From Limnohabitans sp. Rim28 (GTDB lineage Bacteria; Pseudomonadota; Gammaproteobacteria; Burkholderiales; Burkholderiaceae_C): a stretch of 64,000 nucleotides of DNA. This document shows positions 45,294 to 53,147 of this stretch, in pieces. A program made the position numbers and the translations under genes. The stretch covers positions 1 through 64,000 of the forward strand of contig NZ_ALKN02000005.1 in the NCBI RefSeq assembly GCF_000293865.2, written 5' to 3'. The notes under the pieces were generated by a model, which was not told the origin of the DNA, searched no databases, and was given only the letters and a program-made list of their open reading frames with translations. Numbering within the stretch: the stretch's first letter is position 1; each line of letters opens with the position of its first letter.

Positions 45294-46897
45294 CAGTTGA
45301 CCTTGATCAGCGTCCAATCCAGACGGTTGTCAGGGCGGTGCACCACTTCCACGTTTTTCTTCATGGCCCAAGGAATCACTTGGTTGTGCAGCGGAATGTG
45401 CGACACCGTGTCGTTGGACAACTGCAGACCTTCGGTGAGCAAACGGTTGCGCACTGGCAGATCGGTCTCGGTTTTGGCGCGGTCTACCACATAGTCCATG
45501 CGCGTGTTGCTGTAGCGCCCCACGTTGTAGTTGCCGTCACCGCCCGTGCCCACGCTGCGTGTGAGCGACTGCAGGCTGTACAAGGCATCAAAGGTGGGCA
45601 CGCCCCAGCCCAGCATGTAGATGCTGGCTTCGTAGCGCTGGATCATGGGGAAGTAAGTCACCAGGGGCAAGGTGCGCAGCTTGGCGCGCACGCCCACTTT
45701 GGCCCACATGGCGGTGATGGCCTGGCAGATCTCTTCGTCGTTGATGTAGCGGTTGTTGGGGCAGGCAAAGTCCACCTCGAAGCCGTTGGGGTAGCCGGCT
45801 TCGGTCAACAGCTTTTTGGAGGCGTCGAGTGAATAAGGGAAGCGGGTGTTCACGCCTTGCGTCCAGCCGTTGACTTGGGGCGCCACCAAGGCCCCTGTGT
45901 TTTGCGACAGGCCGCGCATGGTGACGCGGTGGATGGTGTCGATGTCGATGGCCTGGTAAAGCGCCTTGCGCACCTTGACGTACTTGAGGGGGTTTTTGCC
46001 CTTGACGTTGGAGCCCGGCAATTCTTCACGGTGCTGGTCCATGCCTAAGAAGATGGTGCGGTTTTCGATGCCGTCCACCACCTTCAGGTTGGCGTTGTTG
46101 CGCATGCGGCCCAAGTCTTGCGGGCTGGGGTCCAGGATGAAGTCAATCTCACCTGACAGCAAAGCGGCGGCGCGGGTGGCTTCGTTCTTGATGGGGGTGT
46201 AGATGATTTCGGTCACGTTGGTCGGCGAACTGGCCCAACCCCACCAGAGCGGGTTTTTCACCATCACCAACTTTTGGTCAGGCTGCCATTCCTTGACCAT
46301 GTAGGGGCCGCTGCCCATGGCGTTGCGGTGGGCAAAGTTTTCTTCTTTGGAGCGGATGTCCTTGGGCTCCATGGATTTGTTCTTCTCGGCCCAAGCGCGG
46401 CTCATGATGCGCAGTTCGGTCAATTGGTTGATCAGCACCGGGTTGGGGCCGCTCAGCATGACGTCGACCGTGTGGGCGTCCACCTTGACAACGCGGCTGA
46501 TGCCTTGGGCGTAAATGTTGAAGTTGGAGGTTTTGGCGCGTGCGCGATCCAAAGAAAAGACCACGTCATCGGCCGTCAGATCGGAGCCGTCACTGAACTT
46601 GACGCCTTTGCGCAGATTGAAGCGGTGCTGTGTAGGCGTGACTTCGCGCCATGAAGTGGCCAAACGCGGCTCGATCTTGAAGGTTTTGCTGTTGTAGTAC
46701 AGCAGCGAGTCAAAAATGGCGGCATGCACCCCGTTGCCCAAGGCGTTGTTTTGAGAATGGATGTCCAGCGTGGGGATGTCACTGGCGCTGGTCCATTTGA
46801 AAGGCTTGGCCTGGGCCTGGCCTGCAGAAGCCAAACCGGCCAAAACCAAAGAAGTGGTGAGGACACCGGACAGCCATTGGGGCGCTAATTTCTTCAT
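45293..46897 (-). CDS. peptide ABC transporter substrate-binding protein (SBP family 5), second
   Basis: 534 residues. Signal peptide ending GQAQA. The SBP-5 pattern includes WREVTPTQHRFNLRKGVKFSDGSDL and IDIDTIHRVTMRGLSQ. First gene of the operon (46897 to 38578: SBP, dppB, M20 hydrolase, SBP, dppC, dppD, dppF). A strong ribosome-binding site (GAGGTGATTGA) precedes the ATG. The operon promoter must lie in the 111 bp before it. Confidence 0.92.
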   Translation of the reverse strand: MKKLAPQWLSGVLTTSLVLAGLASAGQAQAKPFKWTSASDIPTLDIHSQNNALGNGVHAAIFDSLLYYNSKTFKIEPRLATSWREVTPTQHRFNLRKGVKFSDGSDLTADDVVFSLDRARAKTSNFNIYAQGISRVVKVDAHTVDVMLSGPNPVLINQLTELRIMSRAWAEKNKSMEPKDIRSKEENFAHRNAMGSGPYMVKEWQPDQKLVMVKNPLWWGWASSPTNVTEIIYTPIKNEATRAAALLSGEIDFILDPSPQDLGRMRNNANLKVVDGIENRTIFLGMDQHREELPGSNVKGKNPLKYVKVRKALYQAIDIDTIHRVTMRGLSQNTGALVAPQVNGWTQGVNTRFPYSLDASKKLLTEAGYPNGFEVDFACPNNRYINDEEICQAITAMWAKVGVRAKLRTLPLVTYFPMIQRYEASIYMLGWGVPTFDALYSLQSLTRSVGTGGDGNYNVGRYSNTRMDYVVDRAKTETDLPVRNRLLTEGLQLSNDTVSHIPLHNQVIPWAMKKNVEVVHRPDNRLDWTLIKVN

Positions 46898-47008
46898 TCA
46901 ATCACCTCGTTCGTTGCAGTTGTATGACCCATCAGTTTGCAACATTTGTGCCTGTTGCAGACAGAGGGAATTCCCCCAAAGTGCCTGTCGCGCACCGGAC
47001 TGGTGCGT

Positions 47009-47764
47009 TCAGTCGAGGTGCACCTTGCCGTACCAAGCCCGTGTGGTGCTTCGGGTGTTGTCGGTGTCGGTCATCAGGCCCACGCCCAACAGGGCGCCGG
47101 GGGCTTCGCCAAAGGCTTTTTCGAAATCAGCCCGAATGTTCCGCGTGTAGCTCAACCAGGTGCCCACACGGCCGGGGCCAGACTCCACAGCCAGTTTGCG
47201 GATGCGGTCGGTGCGGGGGTTGACGATCACCGACTCTGGCGGGCACTGGTTGCACCAGACATACATCAAGGTGGCATAGGGCATGGGCTCGCCGGTCAGG
47301 CTGTGGGTGAGTTCGCTCAACATGGCATTTTTGGGGCTGAACAGCTGGCGGTCGCCCTCGAACACCAAAATCAGTCGCACCGGCGAGTCTTCGGTGTCGC
47401 GTTGCTGCATGTCAGCCCCGGGAATCAGCCGCTCCACCTGCCAGTCAAACGTCAAGCGGCCCAATTGCTCGGGCGCAATGCGCAAAGGCTGGCGCAACAT
47501 GCTGGCCGATGACTCGGCCTGTGCTTGCAGGGCATAGCCTTGGGGTTGGCGCTCAAGTTTGTAGGCGGTGCGCAGCTTGCCCGGCAAGACCATCTTGTCC
47601 CATTGCGCGGTGTCTTTGGCGCTGAAATGCAAGGGCAGCTGCTGCAATGGTGCGGGTCTAGGAGGGCTATCGGCCTGCGGACTTGGGGGCACCACTGAAC
47701 AAGCGACCAGACCCCAACACCCAGCCACAACCCATAAGCACCTGGCGAAGGTGGACGAAGGCAT
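47009..47764 (-). CDS. DUF3047 lipoprotein
   Basis: 251 residues from ATG 47764. The N-terminal signal (FARCLWVVAGCWGLVAC) has a lipobox LVAC, so a periplasmic lipoprotein. The globular part matches DUF3047: LPLHFSAKDTAQWDK, LTFDWQVERLIPGADMQQRDTEDSPVRLILVFEGD and TLMYVWCNQCPPESVIVNPRTDRI. Function unknown; the fold is thought to resemble carbohydrate-binding beta-sandwiches. Divergent from an orphan TctC gene. Confidence 0.85.
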   Translation of the reverse strand: MPSSTFARCLWVVAGCWGLVACSVVPPSPQADSPPRPAPLQQLPLHFSAKDTAQWDKMVLPGKLRTAYKLERQPQGYALQAQAESSASMLRQPLRIAPEQLGRLTFDWQVERLIPGADMQQRDTEDSPVRLILVFEGDRQLFSPKNAMLSELTHSLTGEPMPYATLMYVWCNQCPPESVIVNPRTDRIRKLAVESGPGRVGTWLSYTRNIRADFEKAFGEAPGALLGVGLMTDTDNTRSTTRAWYGKVHLD

Positions 47765-47842
47765 TGCCGAGGGTTTCAGCGAATGGTGAGCCGCTGTGAG
47801 GCCATTTATCATGAGCTTATTAAATCTGACGAAAGTGACAAG

Positions 47843-48817
47843 ATGTTAAATCGCCGCCGCCTCGTACAAGCCGCCCTTTTGTCCGCAGGGACATTGAACA
47901 CGGCTTGGGCCCAAAGCAGTTTCCCCAGCAAACCGCTGCGCATTGTGGTGCCCTTTGGGGCGGGTGGCGTGGCCGATTTGACGGTGCGGGCCGTGGCCCA
48001 ACAGCTTTCGGTCAATCTGGGTCAACCCGTGGTGATCGACAACCGACCCGGCGCGGGCGGCATCGTGGCGGCCGAGCAAGTGGCCCGGGCCGAGCCCGAT
48101 GGCCACACCCTGCTGCTCATGTCCAATGGCACGGCCGTGAGTGCGGGCTTGTTCAAGGCCTTGCCCTTCAACCCCCGTTCTGACTTTGCGCCCGTGTCAT
48201 TGCTTGGCCTGTTTGACATCGCCATCGTGGTGCCCGAGACTTCGCCGCACAAGACCTTGGCCGACTTGGTCAACTTTGGCCGCGCCAACCCGGGCAAGCT
48301 CAACATGGGCACCATCAACATTGGCAGTACCCAGCACCTGGCGGGTGAACTGTTTCGCACCCAAGCCAACCTCATTGCCCAGATCATTCCGTACAACGGC
48401 ACACCCGCCGTGATCAACGCCCTGCGGGGTGGTCAAGTCGATGTGGCGGTCGAAATCTTGGGCCCACTCAAACCCCAGATCAACGCCAAAGCCGTGCGTT
48501 TGTTGGGCGTGATGGGCGCCAAGCGCCCCAAAGATCTGCCCCAAACCCCGGTAGTGCGCGAGTTGCCGGGCCTGAGCGACTTCAATGTGTCTTCTTGGAA
48601 CGCTTTGGCTGCTCCCGGCAAGACGCCTTTGGCCGTGGTCAACCGCTTGAACGCCGAACTGGTGAAAGTGCTGACCGCGCCCGACATGGTGCAGCGCTTG
48701 GCGGGCTTCAACGTGCAAGCCCAGTCCAGCACGCCCACCCAACTGGCCCAGTTGCTCGATGCCGACATCAAACGTTGGACCGATGTGATCCAAAAGGCGG
48801 GCATACCGCAGCAGTGA
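47843..48817 (+). CDS. Bug family tripartite tricarboxylate transporter receptor (TctC), orphan
   Basis: 324 residues. Signal peptide MLNRRRLVQAALLSAGTLNTAWA, then the Bug hallmark YPSKPLRIVVPFGAGGVADL-type start (here FPSKPLRIVVPFGAGGV) and DNRPGAGGIVAAEQVARAEPDG. Bug proteins bind carboxylated solutes in the periplasm. No tctA/tctB lies beside it; it may feed the transporter at 54-56 kb or act in signalling. ATG 47843 follows an AG-rich stretch. Confidence 0.92.
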   Translation: MLNRRRLVQAALLSAGTLNTAWAQSSFPSKPLRIVVPFGAGGVADLTVRAVAQQLSVNLGQPVVIDNRPGAGGIVAAEQVARAEPDGHTLLLMSNGTAVSAGLFKALPFNPRSDFAPVSLLGLFDIAIVVPETSPHKTLADLVNFGRANPGKLNMGTINIGSTQHLAGELFRTQANLIAQIIPYNGTPAVINALRGGQVDVAVEILGPLKPQINAKAVRLLGVMGAKRPKDLPQTPVVRELPGLSDFNVSSWNALAAPGKTPLAVVNRLNAELVKVLTAPDMVQRLAGFNVQAQSSTPTQLAQLLDADIKRWTDVIQKAGIPQQ

Positions 48818-48829
48818 TGCCTTGATGCG

Positions 48830-48863
48830 CCTGCTGCATGGGCTTGAAAGCCCCTGCAGCAGG
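48830..48863. terminator. Long inverted repeat between convergent genes
   Basis: CCTGCTGCATGGGCT (48830-48844), loop TGAA, AGCCCCTGCAGCAGG (48849-48863): 14 of 15 positions pair. It sits between the convergent TctC and hydrolase genes, so it probably helps terminate both, though it lacks a T run. Confidence 0.6.
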
Positions 48864-48875
48864 ATTGACGCATTT

Positions 48876-50210
48876 TCAGCGCGGTGCGATGCGGCTGGAC
48901 AGAGGGCGAGGCGTGTAGCCCGTGTCAAACCGGCACTCAGCCGCTTGCGCTGGCCGCAAGGCCGTGCACCGCGTGGCAATACCGGCAGGTGTGGGTTTGG
49001 TGCCCTGGTTGACCCAGTTCAACAACGCTTCAAAGAGCGGCGGGTAAATCGCATCGCCCAGATAGCTGTGCTCTGAGGAGTTCACATAGGTTTGCACCAG
49101 ACGCGCGCCGTTGCCAGACGCTTCCATGCGTTGGCGCAGCGTGTCGCTGCCCTCTACAAAGACGGTGGAGTCGCCGATGCCGTGGGTGGTCAAGACTGGC
49201 ACTTTGAAACGGCCTTGGTGGTTCACATCGGCTTCAAACCTGGCGCTTGCCTTGGCATCGGCCTTGAAGCGAAGCACTTCGGCATTCAAGGCCGCATCGT
49301 TGGCGGAGCCACTGTATTTGACGGTGTCATTGCCGAAGGGACTGGCCCCGCCGCTTTTTTCAACCACATCGCGCAAGGTAAAGGTGCCCCAATTGATGTG
49401 GCCCACGATCGAGTTTTCGGGGATTTTCAAGACATCCACGATGGTTTTGATTTTTTGGACTTCCTCGGCCGTGCGTTGTGCTGCTGGTTTGCGCAAGCCC
49501 AGACAAGCGTTGACCCGCGTGGCCAAATCGGCCGGGGTCATTTTGCTGTCAGCAGGCAAACCCAAGGCCAATGGGTATTGCGGCTCATCTGCTCGCGGGT
49601 GGTTTTGGCACAGGTGCTGGTAGATGGCGCGCAAGTCCAAGCGGAAATCGTAAGTGGTGGGGCCTGCCACCACGCCGCTGGTCAACAAAATGCCTTCCCA
49701 GGATTTGGGGTAAAGCTCCGCCGCACGGGTGGCCACCATGGCGCCCCAAGATTGCCCGTGCAGCAAAGTGCGTTGGGGCTTGGCCACGTGGTCCACAAAG
49801 ATGCGGCGAACACGCTCGGTGTCTTCGGCCGCCGTGGTGACCGCAAAACCACCTTGTCTGAACACCGAGCCCGCCCAAGCATGGCCTTCGGTCAAGGTGA
49901 TGGCCCAGCGCTTGATGTCTTCATCCGCCCGTGACGCTTTGGGTTCACCCAGTGCAGGGCCGCCATGGGCGTGCACCACCAGCACACCGCTCCATTTGGC
50001 GGGCGTGGCGATCAAATAGTGTGAGCCCGACGAGTCTTGCCCACGCAAACACTGGGTGCCTGCAGGAACGCCCGCAGGACAGGCCACTTTGGCTGGAGGG
50101 GCTTCTTTTGGCAAGCTGACGCAGCCCGCCAAGAACATCAGGCCTGCGATGGACAATCCAAATTGGATGGCGGTGTGTAGGGGGCGATCAGCGAGACTGT
50201 TTTTGTGCAT
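48876..50210 (-). CDS. alpha/beta-hydrolase lipoprotein
   Basis: 444 residues from ATG 50210. The lipoprotein signal (LSIAGLMFLAGC) gives a periplasmic or membrane-anchored enzyme. The nucleophile motif is GQSWGAM in LLHGQSWGAMVATRAAELYPKS (split for length elsewhere), with VLVVHAHGGPALG as the oxyanion loop and NSSEHSYLGDAIYP near the C-terminus carrying the likely catalytic His. Substrate unknown; esterases or proline-iminopeptidase-like enzymes are the nearest families. Confidence 0.82.
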   Translation of the reverse strand: MHKNSLADRPLHTAIQFGLSIAGLMFLAGCVSLPKEAPPAKVACPAGVPAGTQCLRGQDSSGSHYLIATPAKWSGVLVVHAHGGPALGEPKASRADEDIKRWAITLTEGHAWAGSVFRQGGFAVTTAAEDTERVRRIFVDHVAKPQRTLLHGQSWGAMVATRAAELYPKSWEGILLTSGVVAGPTTYDFRLDLRAIYQHLCQNHPRADEPQYPLALGLPADSKMTPADLATRVNACLGLRKPAAQRTAEEVQKIKTIVDVLKIPENSIVGHINWGTFTLRDVVEKSGGASPFGNDTVKYSGSANDAALNAEVLRFKADAKASARFEADVNHQGRFKVPVLTTHGIGDSTVFVEGSDTLRQRMEASGNGARLVQTYVNSSEHSYLGDAIYPPLFEALLNWVNQGTKPTPAGIATRCTALRPAQAAECRFDTGYTPRPLSSRIAPR

Positions 50211-50319
50211 GATGAAATCCTGAGAAAGGTTCAATTTATCAGCCGTCACTTGAGGCAACACCCGTGTTATCCCTTGTCAATGGCTTGCTGAAGTCGCTGC
50301 AGAGACAGCTTTCAAGCGT

Positions 50320-50353
50320 AAAAAAACCCACCGCGTTGCCACAGTGGGTTTTT
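50320..50353 (-). terminator. Intrinsic terminator of the second porin gene
   Basis: On the minus strand, AAAAACCCAC pairs with GTGGGTTTTT, followed by further T residues. It resembles the terminator after the first porin (38500-38534). Confidence 0.85.
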
Positions 50354-50358
50354 GATTT

Positions 50359-50391
50359 TCTAAACCTCAACTGGCTTGCGCCAGCGTGGGA
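50359..50391 (-). other. Conserved porin 3' untranslated segment with GNRA hairpin, second copy
   Basis: Minus-strand counterpart of 38463-38498. The hairpin GCTGGC-GCAA-GCCAGT lies at 50385-50370 and keeps the GCAA tetraloop; one closing pair is G-U instead of G-C. Confidence 0.7.
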
Positions 50392-51330
50392 TTAGAAGTT
50401 GTGGCGTGCGCGAACCACAAAGCCGGTGCTGCCACCGACTTGTTCTTGCTTGAACAGGTCAGCGCCCAATGTGGTGCGCTTGCTCAAAGCGTAGTTAGCG
50501 CCAATGGCCAACTTGGTATCAGCAGTAGCTGCTCTTTTCTTGTCTTTGGCATAACCAGCCAACAGGGTGTATGCGCCCATGGGCATGGAAGCTGTCACAG
50601 CCGTGATGTCAGCTGTTGTAGCGCCAGCAGCGTTTTCTGTCTTGGCATTGACTGCGGACAAACGAGCCACGCCGAAGTTGTAGCTGGCACCAACGGAAGT
50701 ACCTTGACCAGCAACATCAGTGATGCTGGCAGCACCTGCGACGTCGCCTGCAATGTTCACGCTGTTCTTAGACTGCAGGTATTGAGCAGACAGAGGGCCT
50801 TTGCCGTAGTTCAAGCTCATGACCGAACGCTCGTTGGTACGAGCAGAAACGGATGTGTGGTAAGAGCCGCTGAAGCCGTTAACAGTAGGTGTTGCGTAGC
50901 TCACAGAGTTGGCGATGGTTTGAGCAGCAATCAGTGTAGAGATGGTGCCAGGTGCACCAGCGGCGAAACCAGCACCGCCTGTACATGCCCATGGGTCAAA
51001 TGCGCAGTTGTTGGCTTCAATGATCTTGCCCATGCGAACGGTACCAAAACCACCGCTCAGGTAGACGTTGGCGCCGTGCAACAGCGCTGCGCCAGTACCA
51101 GAGGAGTTGCGGTCACCCGTAGCTGCGTTGAAACGCATCTGGCTGTCAAAACCGCCGCGCAAACCGCCGCCGAGGTCTTCAACAGTCACGATGTTGATGG
51201 CGTTGGCACCGCCACCCAGGGTTGATACAGCAGCAGTTGCACCAGCAGCGCCAGTGTCCATGACACCGACAGAGATCGAGCCAGAGATGGTGGCTGTGGA
51301 TTGAGCGAAGGCGGTGCCAGCGGCTGCCAA
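50392..51330 (-). CDS. outer-membrane porin, start region lost (possible pseudogene)
   Basis: The mature part is intact: about 300 residues with SGSISVGVMDTGAAGATAAV, VEDLGGGLRGGFDSQMRF, GGFGTVRMGK and the C-terminal VVRARHNF. The signal peptide core is present (VTALATLAAAGTAFAQS), but no ATG is in frame. A near-start ATG at 51350-51348 runs straight into TAA, one base out of phase with the porin. The first porin's MKKTL start and GGAG ribosome-binding site have no counterpart here. The coordinates use a TTG inside the signal peptide, an unlikely start. Either a small deletion or replacement removed the start, or the assembly has an error at a likely poly-A run. Confidence 0.75.
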   Translation of the reverse strand: MAAAGTAFAQSTATISGSISVGVMDTGAAGATAAVSTLGGGANAINIVTVEDLGGGLRGGFDSQMRFNAATGDRNSSGTGAALLHGANVYLSGGFGTVRMGKIIEANNCAFDPWACTGGAGFAAGAPGTISTLIAAQTIANSVSYATPTVNGFSGSYHTSVSARTNERSVMSLNYGKGPLSAQYLQSKNSVNIAGDVAGAASITDVAGQGTSVGASYNFGVARLSAVNAKTENAAGATTADITAVTASMPMGAYTLLAGYAKDKKRAATADTKLAIGANYALSKRTTLGADLFKQEQVGGSTGFVVRARHNF

Positions 51331-51425
51331 TGTAGCCAGAGCAGTTACATTGTTAATGAATTTGTCGAATAAAGAGTTAACTTCGAATTTGTCACTCTAT
51401 GGTTTTGCAGCTTTTCCAAATCGTT

Positions 51426-51480
51426 TTCGAATGACCGCATCTCGCCCCCAATTTCAGTGTTTTGACACGGTCATTTCGAA
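51426..51480. repeat. Imperfect inverted repeat TTCGAATGACCG / CGGTCATTTCGAA
   Basis: The left arm 51426-51437 and right arm 51468-51480 are reverse complements apart from one extra base, with 30 nt between them. Candidate operator pair or recombinase arm-type site upstream of the recombinase gene. Confidence 0.65.
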
Positions 51481-51585
51481 TGTACAAAACTCGTGTCTAA
51501 GCAGTCATTTTGGGCTGTTGAATGAGTGCTTTATGAATGTCTTATGTTGAAAATCTCTGATTATTTTGTTTACACCATGTGGTGG

Positions 51586-51612
51586 AAAACTTGGCATTTT
51601 CAGCCAAGTTTT
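51586..51612. repeat. Perfect 10-bp inverted repeat upstream of the recombinase
   Basis: AAAACTTGGC (51586-51595), loop ATTTTCA, GCCAAGTTTT (51603-51612). It resembles a bidirectional terminator, but also a recombinase core site (two 10-bp arms, 7-nt spacer). It lies 73 bp before the chosen recombinase start. Confidence 0.7.
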
Positions 51613-51685
51613 GTAAGGGCATTGGCCTTTGCTTATGGCAATTTTCAGAGCGACAGAGCGGTCATTCTTTGTTCAAGATAAACGC

Positions 51686-53044
51686 ATGACCGTCCGTCCT
51701 CTCTTCGGTTTTTTGTGCGCAAGCCTTGACGACTTCATGGTAAAGCCCTTGAATATCGTAGGGGAATCTGGGGCGTCTGCCGTGGCCATTTTGGATGCCA
51801 ATCAGCCGGTGTTTTATGTGGTCAGTCCGGATGCATGGCGGGCCATGTCGAGGGGCGAAAGGGCGCCAACTCAAAACGTTAAAAACGATAAATTTCAGCG
51901 CGAGGATGAGGACGAGGACGGGCCGGATGGTTTGGCAGAAGCCCCTTCAAGGCCCCGTCGGCCAAAGAGCCCTCCGCGCAAGCGATCGGACATGACCGAT
52001 TCGGTCATGACGCAAGGGGCGATGCGTTCGAATAATTTCGATGTGTTGGCCGACCAGTTGATTGCGCAAGAAAGCCAGCGCGTCCAACGCGGCGAGTTGA
52101 GTGCGGCCTCCGTGGGCATTTTGAAAAACCGGCTGGACGCCCATGTGTTGCCGTATTTCAAATACATTCCGCCCTCGCAGGTCACGCCGGTGATGATGGA
52201 CGCGTTTGTCAAGCGTTTAACCGACGCCCATTTGAGTTCAACCACGGTGTCGCAATACTTGGTGGTGGTGCGCAAACTGCTGAAACTGGCCATTCGCCAC
52301 GGATTTTTGCGCGAAGTGCCCGAGTTGCCCACGATCAAGGTGGCCAATCGGCCGCGCTCGATGCTGAGTCTGAAGGAGTATGCGGCTGTGGTGCGAACGG
52401 CGCACCGTTTGGTCCGCAAAGGCGACAAGGCCCCCGAGGTCAAGGCCTCGACCGGCCATCGAGAGCGTTTTTGGGTTCAGCCGCGCAACCTGAGTCTGCC
52501 GCCCGACATGGCGTGGGCCATTCGCTTCATGGTCAACAGTTTTGTGCGGCCCGGTGACTTGCGACAACTCAAGCACAAACACGTGCAGGTGGTGCGCGGC
52601 AGCAGCGTGTATTTGCGCATGACCTTGCCGCAGACCAAGCGGCACGACGCGCCCATGGTGACCTTGCGACCGGCGGTGCAGGTCTACGAGGCAGCGCTGG
52701 CGCAAGCGCGCCGAGATGGCCACGGAGAACCCGACGACTATGTGTTTTTGCCTGCCGAGACAGACCGCAATTACGCCTTGGCCGTGTTGGGCTTTTGGTT
52801 CAAGTGGGTGATGCGCGAGGCCGGTGTGGCCCCCGAAGATGCGATGGGCCGCTTGCGCACGCTGTATTGCTTGCGGCACACGTCCATCATGTTTCGCTTG
52901 CTCTATGGCCAGGGCATCGACATGCTGACATTGGCCCGCAACGCCAGAACATCGGTGCAAATGATCGAGCGTTTTTATGCGTCAGCGCTGGACGGCGAGA
53001 TGAACGTGGCCATGTTGCAAAGCCGGCGCACGTCCAAAAATTGA
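51686..53044 (+). CDS. tyrosine recombinase/integrase with Phd/StbD-like N-terminal domain
   Basis: 452 residues from ATG 51686 (ATGs at 51635 and 51737 are also in frame). Residues ~13-52 (SLDDFMVKP..., AVAILDANQPVFYVVSP) align without gaps to Phd/StbD/RelB-type antitoxin DNA-binding domains, which have the pattern S-x-x-(E/D)-F...PVAVLN-x-N-x-P-x-FYVV. A charged linker (REDEDEDGPDG) leads to a SAM-like core-binding domain (FKYIPPSQVTPVMMDAFVKRL) and a catalytic domain: Arg in FVRPGDLRQLK, Lys in PQTKRHDAP, YCLRHTS (His of HxxR replaced by Tyr) and the nucleophile Tyr in MIERFYAS. No phage or island cargo surrounds it. Confidence 0.85.
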   Translation: MTVRPLFGFLCASLDDFMVKPLNIVGESGASAVAILDANQPVFYVVSPDAWRAMSRGERAPTQNVKNDKFQREDEDEDGPDGLAEAPSRPRRPKSPPRKRSDMTDSVMTQGAMRSNNFDVLADQLIAQESQRVQRGELSAASVGILKNRLDAHVLPYFKYIPPSQVTPVMMDAFVKRLTDAHLSSTTVSQYLVVVRKLLKLAIRHGFLREVPELPTIKVANRPRSMLSLKEYAAVVRTAHRLVRKGDKAPEVKASTGHRERFWVQPRNLSLPPDMAWAIRFMVNSFVRPGDLRQLKHKHVQVVRGSSVYLRMTLPQTKRHDAPMVTLRPAVQVYEAALAQARRDGHGEPDDYVFLPAETDRNYALAVLGFWFKWVMREAGVAPEDAMGRLRTLYCLRHTSIMFRLLYGQGIDMLTLARNARTSVQMIERFYASALDGEMNVAMLQSRRTSKN

Positions 53045-53063
53045 GGTGTGCGGCCGCACCATC

Positions 53064-53095
53064 AAAAAACCCCTGCCAGTGGCCCGGCAGGGGTT
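53064..53095 (-). terminator. Intrinsic terminator of the tct operon
   Basis: Minus strand: AACCCCTGCC, loop GGGCCACT, GGCAGGGG followed by T residues (A tract at 53064-53069 on the plus strand). It lies just past the downstream tctC (ends 53148) and 20 bp beyond the recombinase stop. Confidence 0.87.
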
Positions 53096-53147
53096 GATGG
53101 GGGGCGAGGGCCGCTGTCTGTCGAAACAAGACCCAGCAGCGCAGGCT

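Larger units (their letters stand above)
51331..51685. other. 355-bp AT-rich gap between porin and recombinase
   Basis: Clearly AT-richer than both flanks. It holds three copies of TTCGAAT (51382, 51426, 51475), three CGGTCATT-type motifs (51468, 51659 and, inverted, 51432) and two inverted repeats described separately. It must contain promoters for the porin and the recombinase. No gene is seen in it. Confidence 0.7.
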
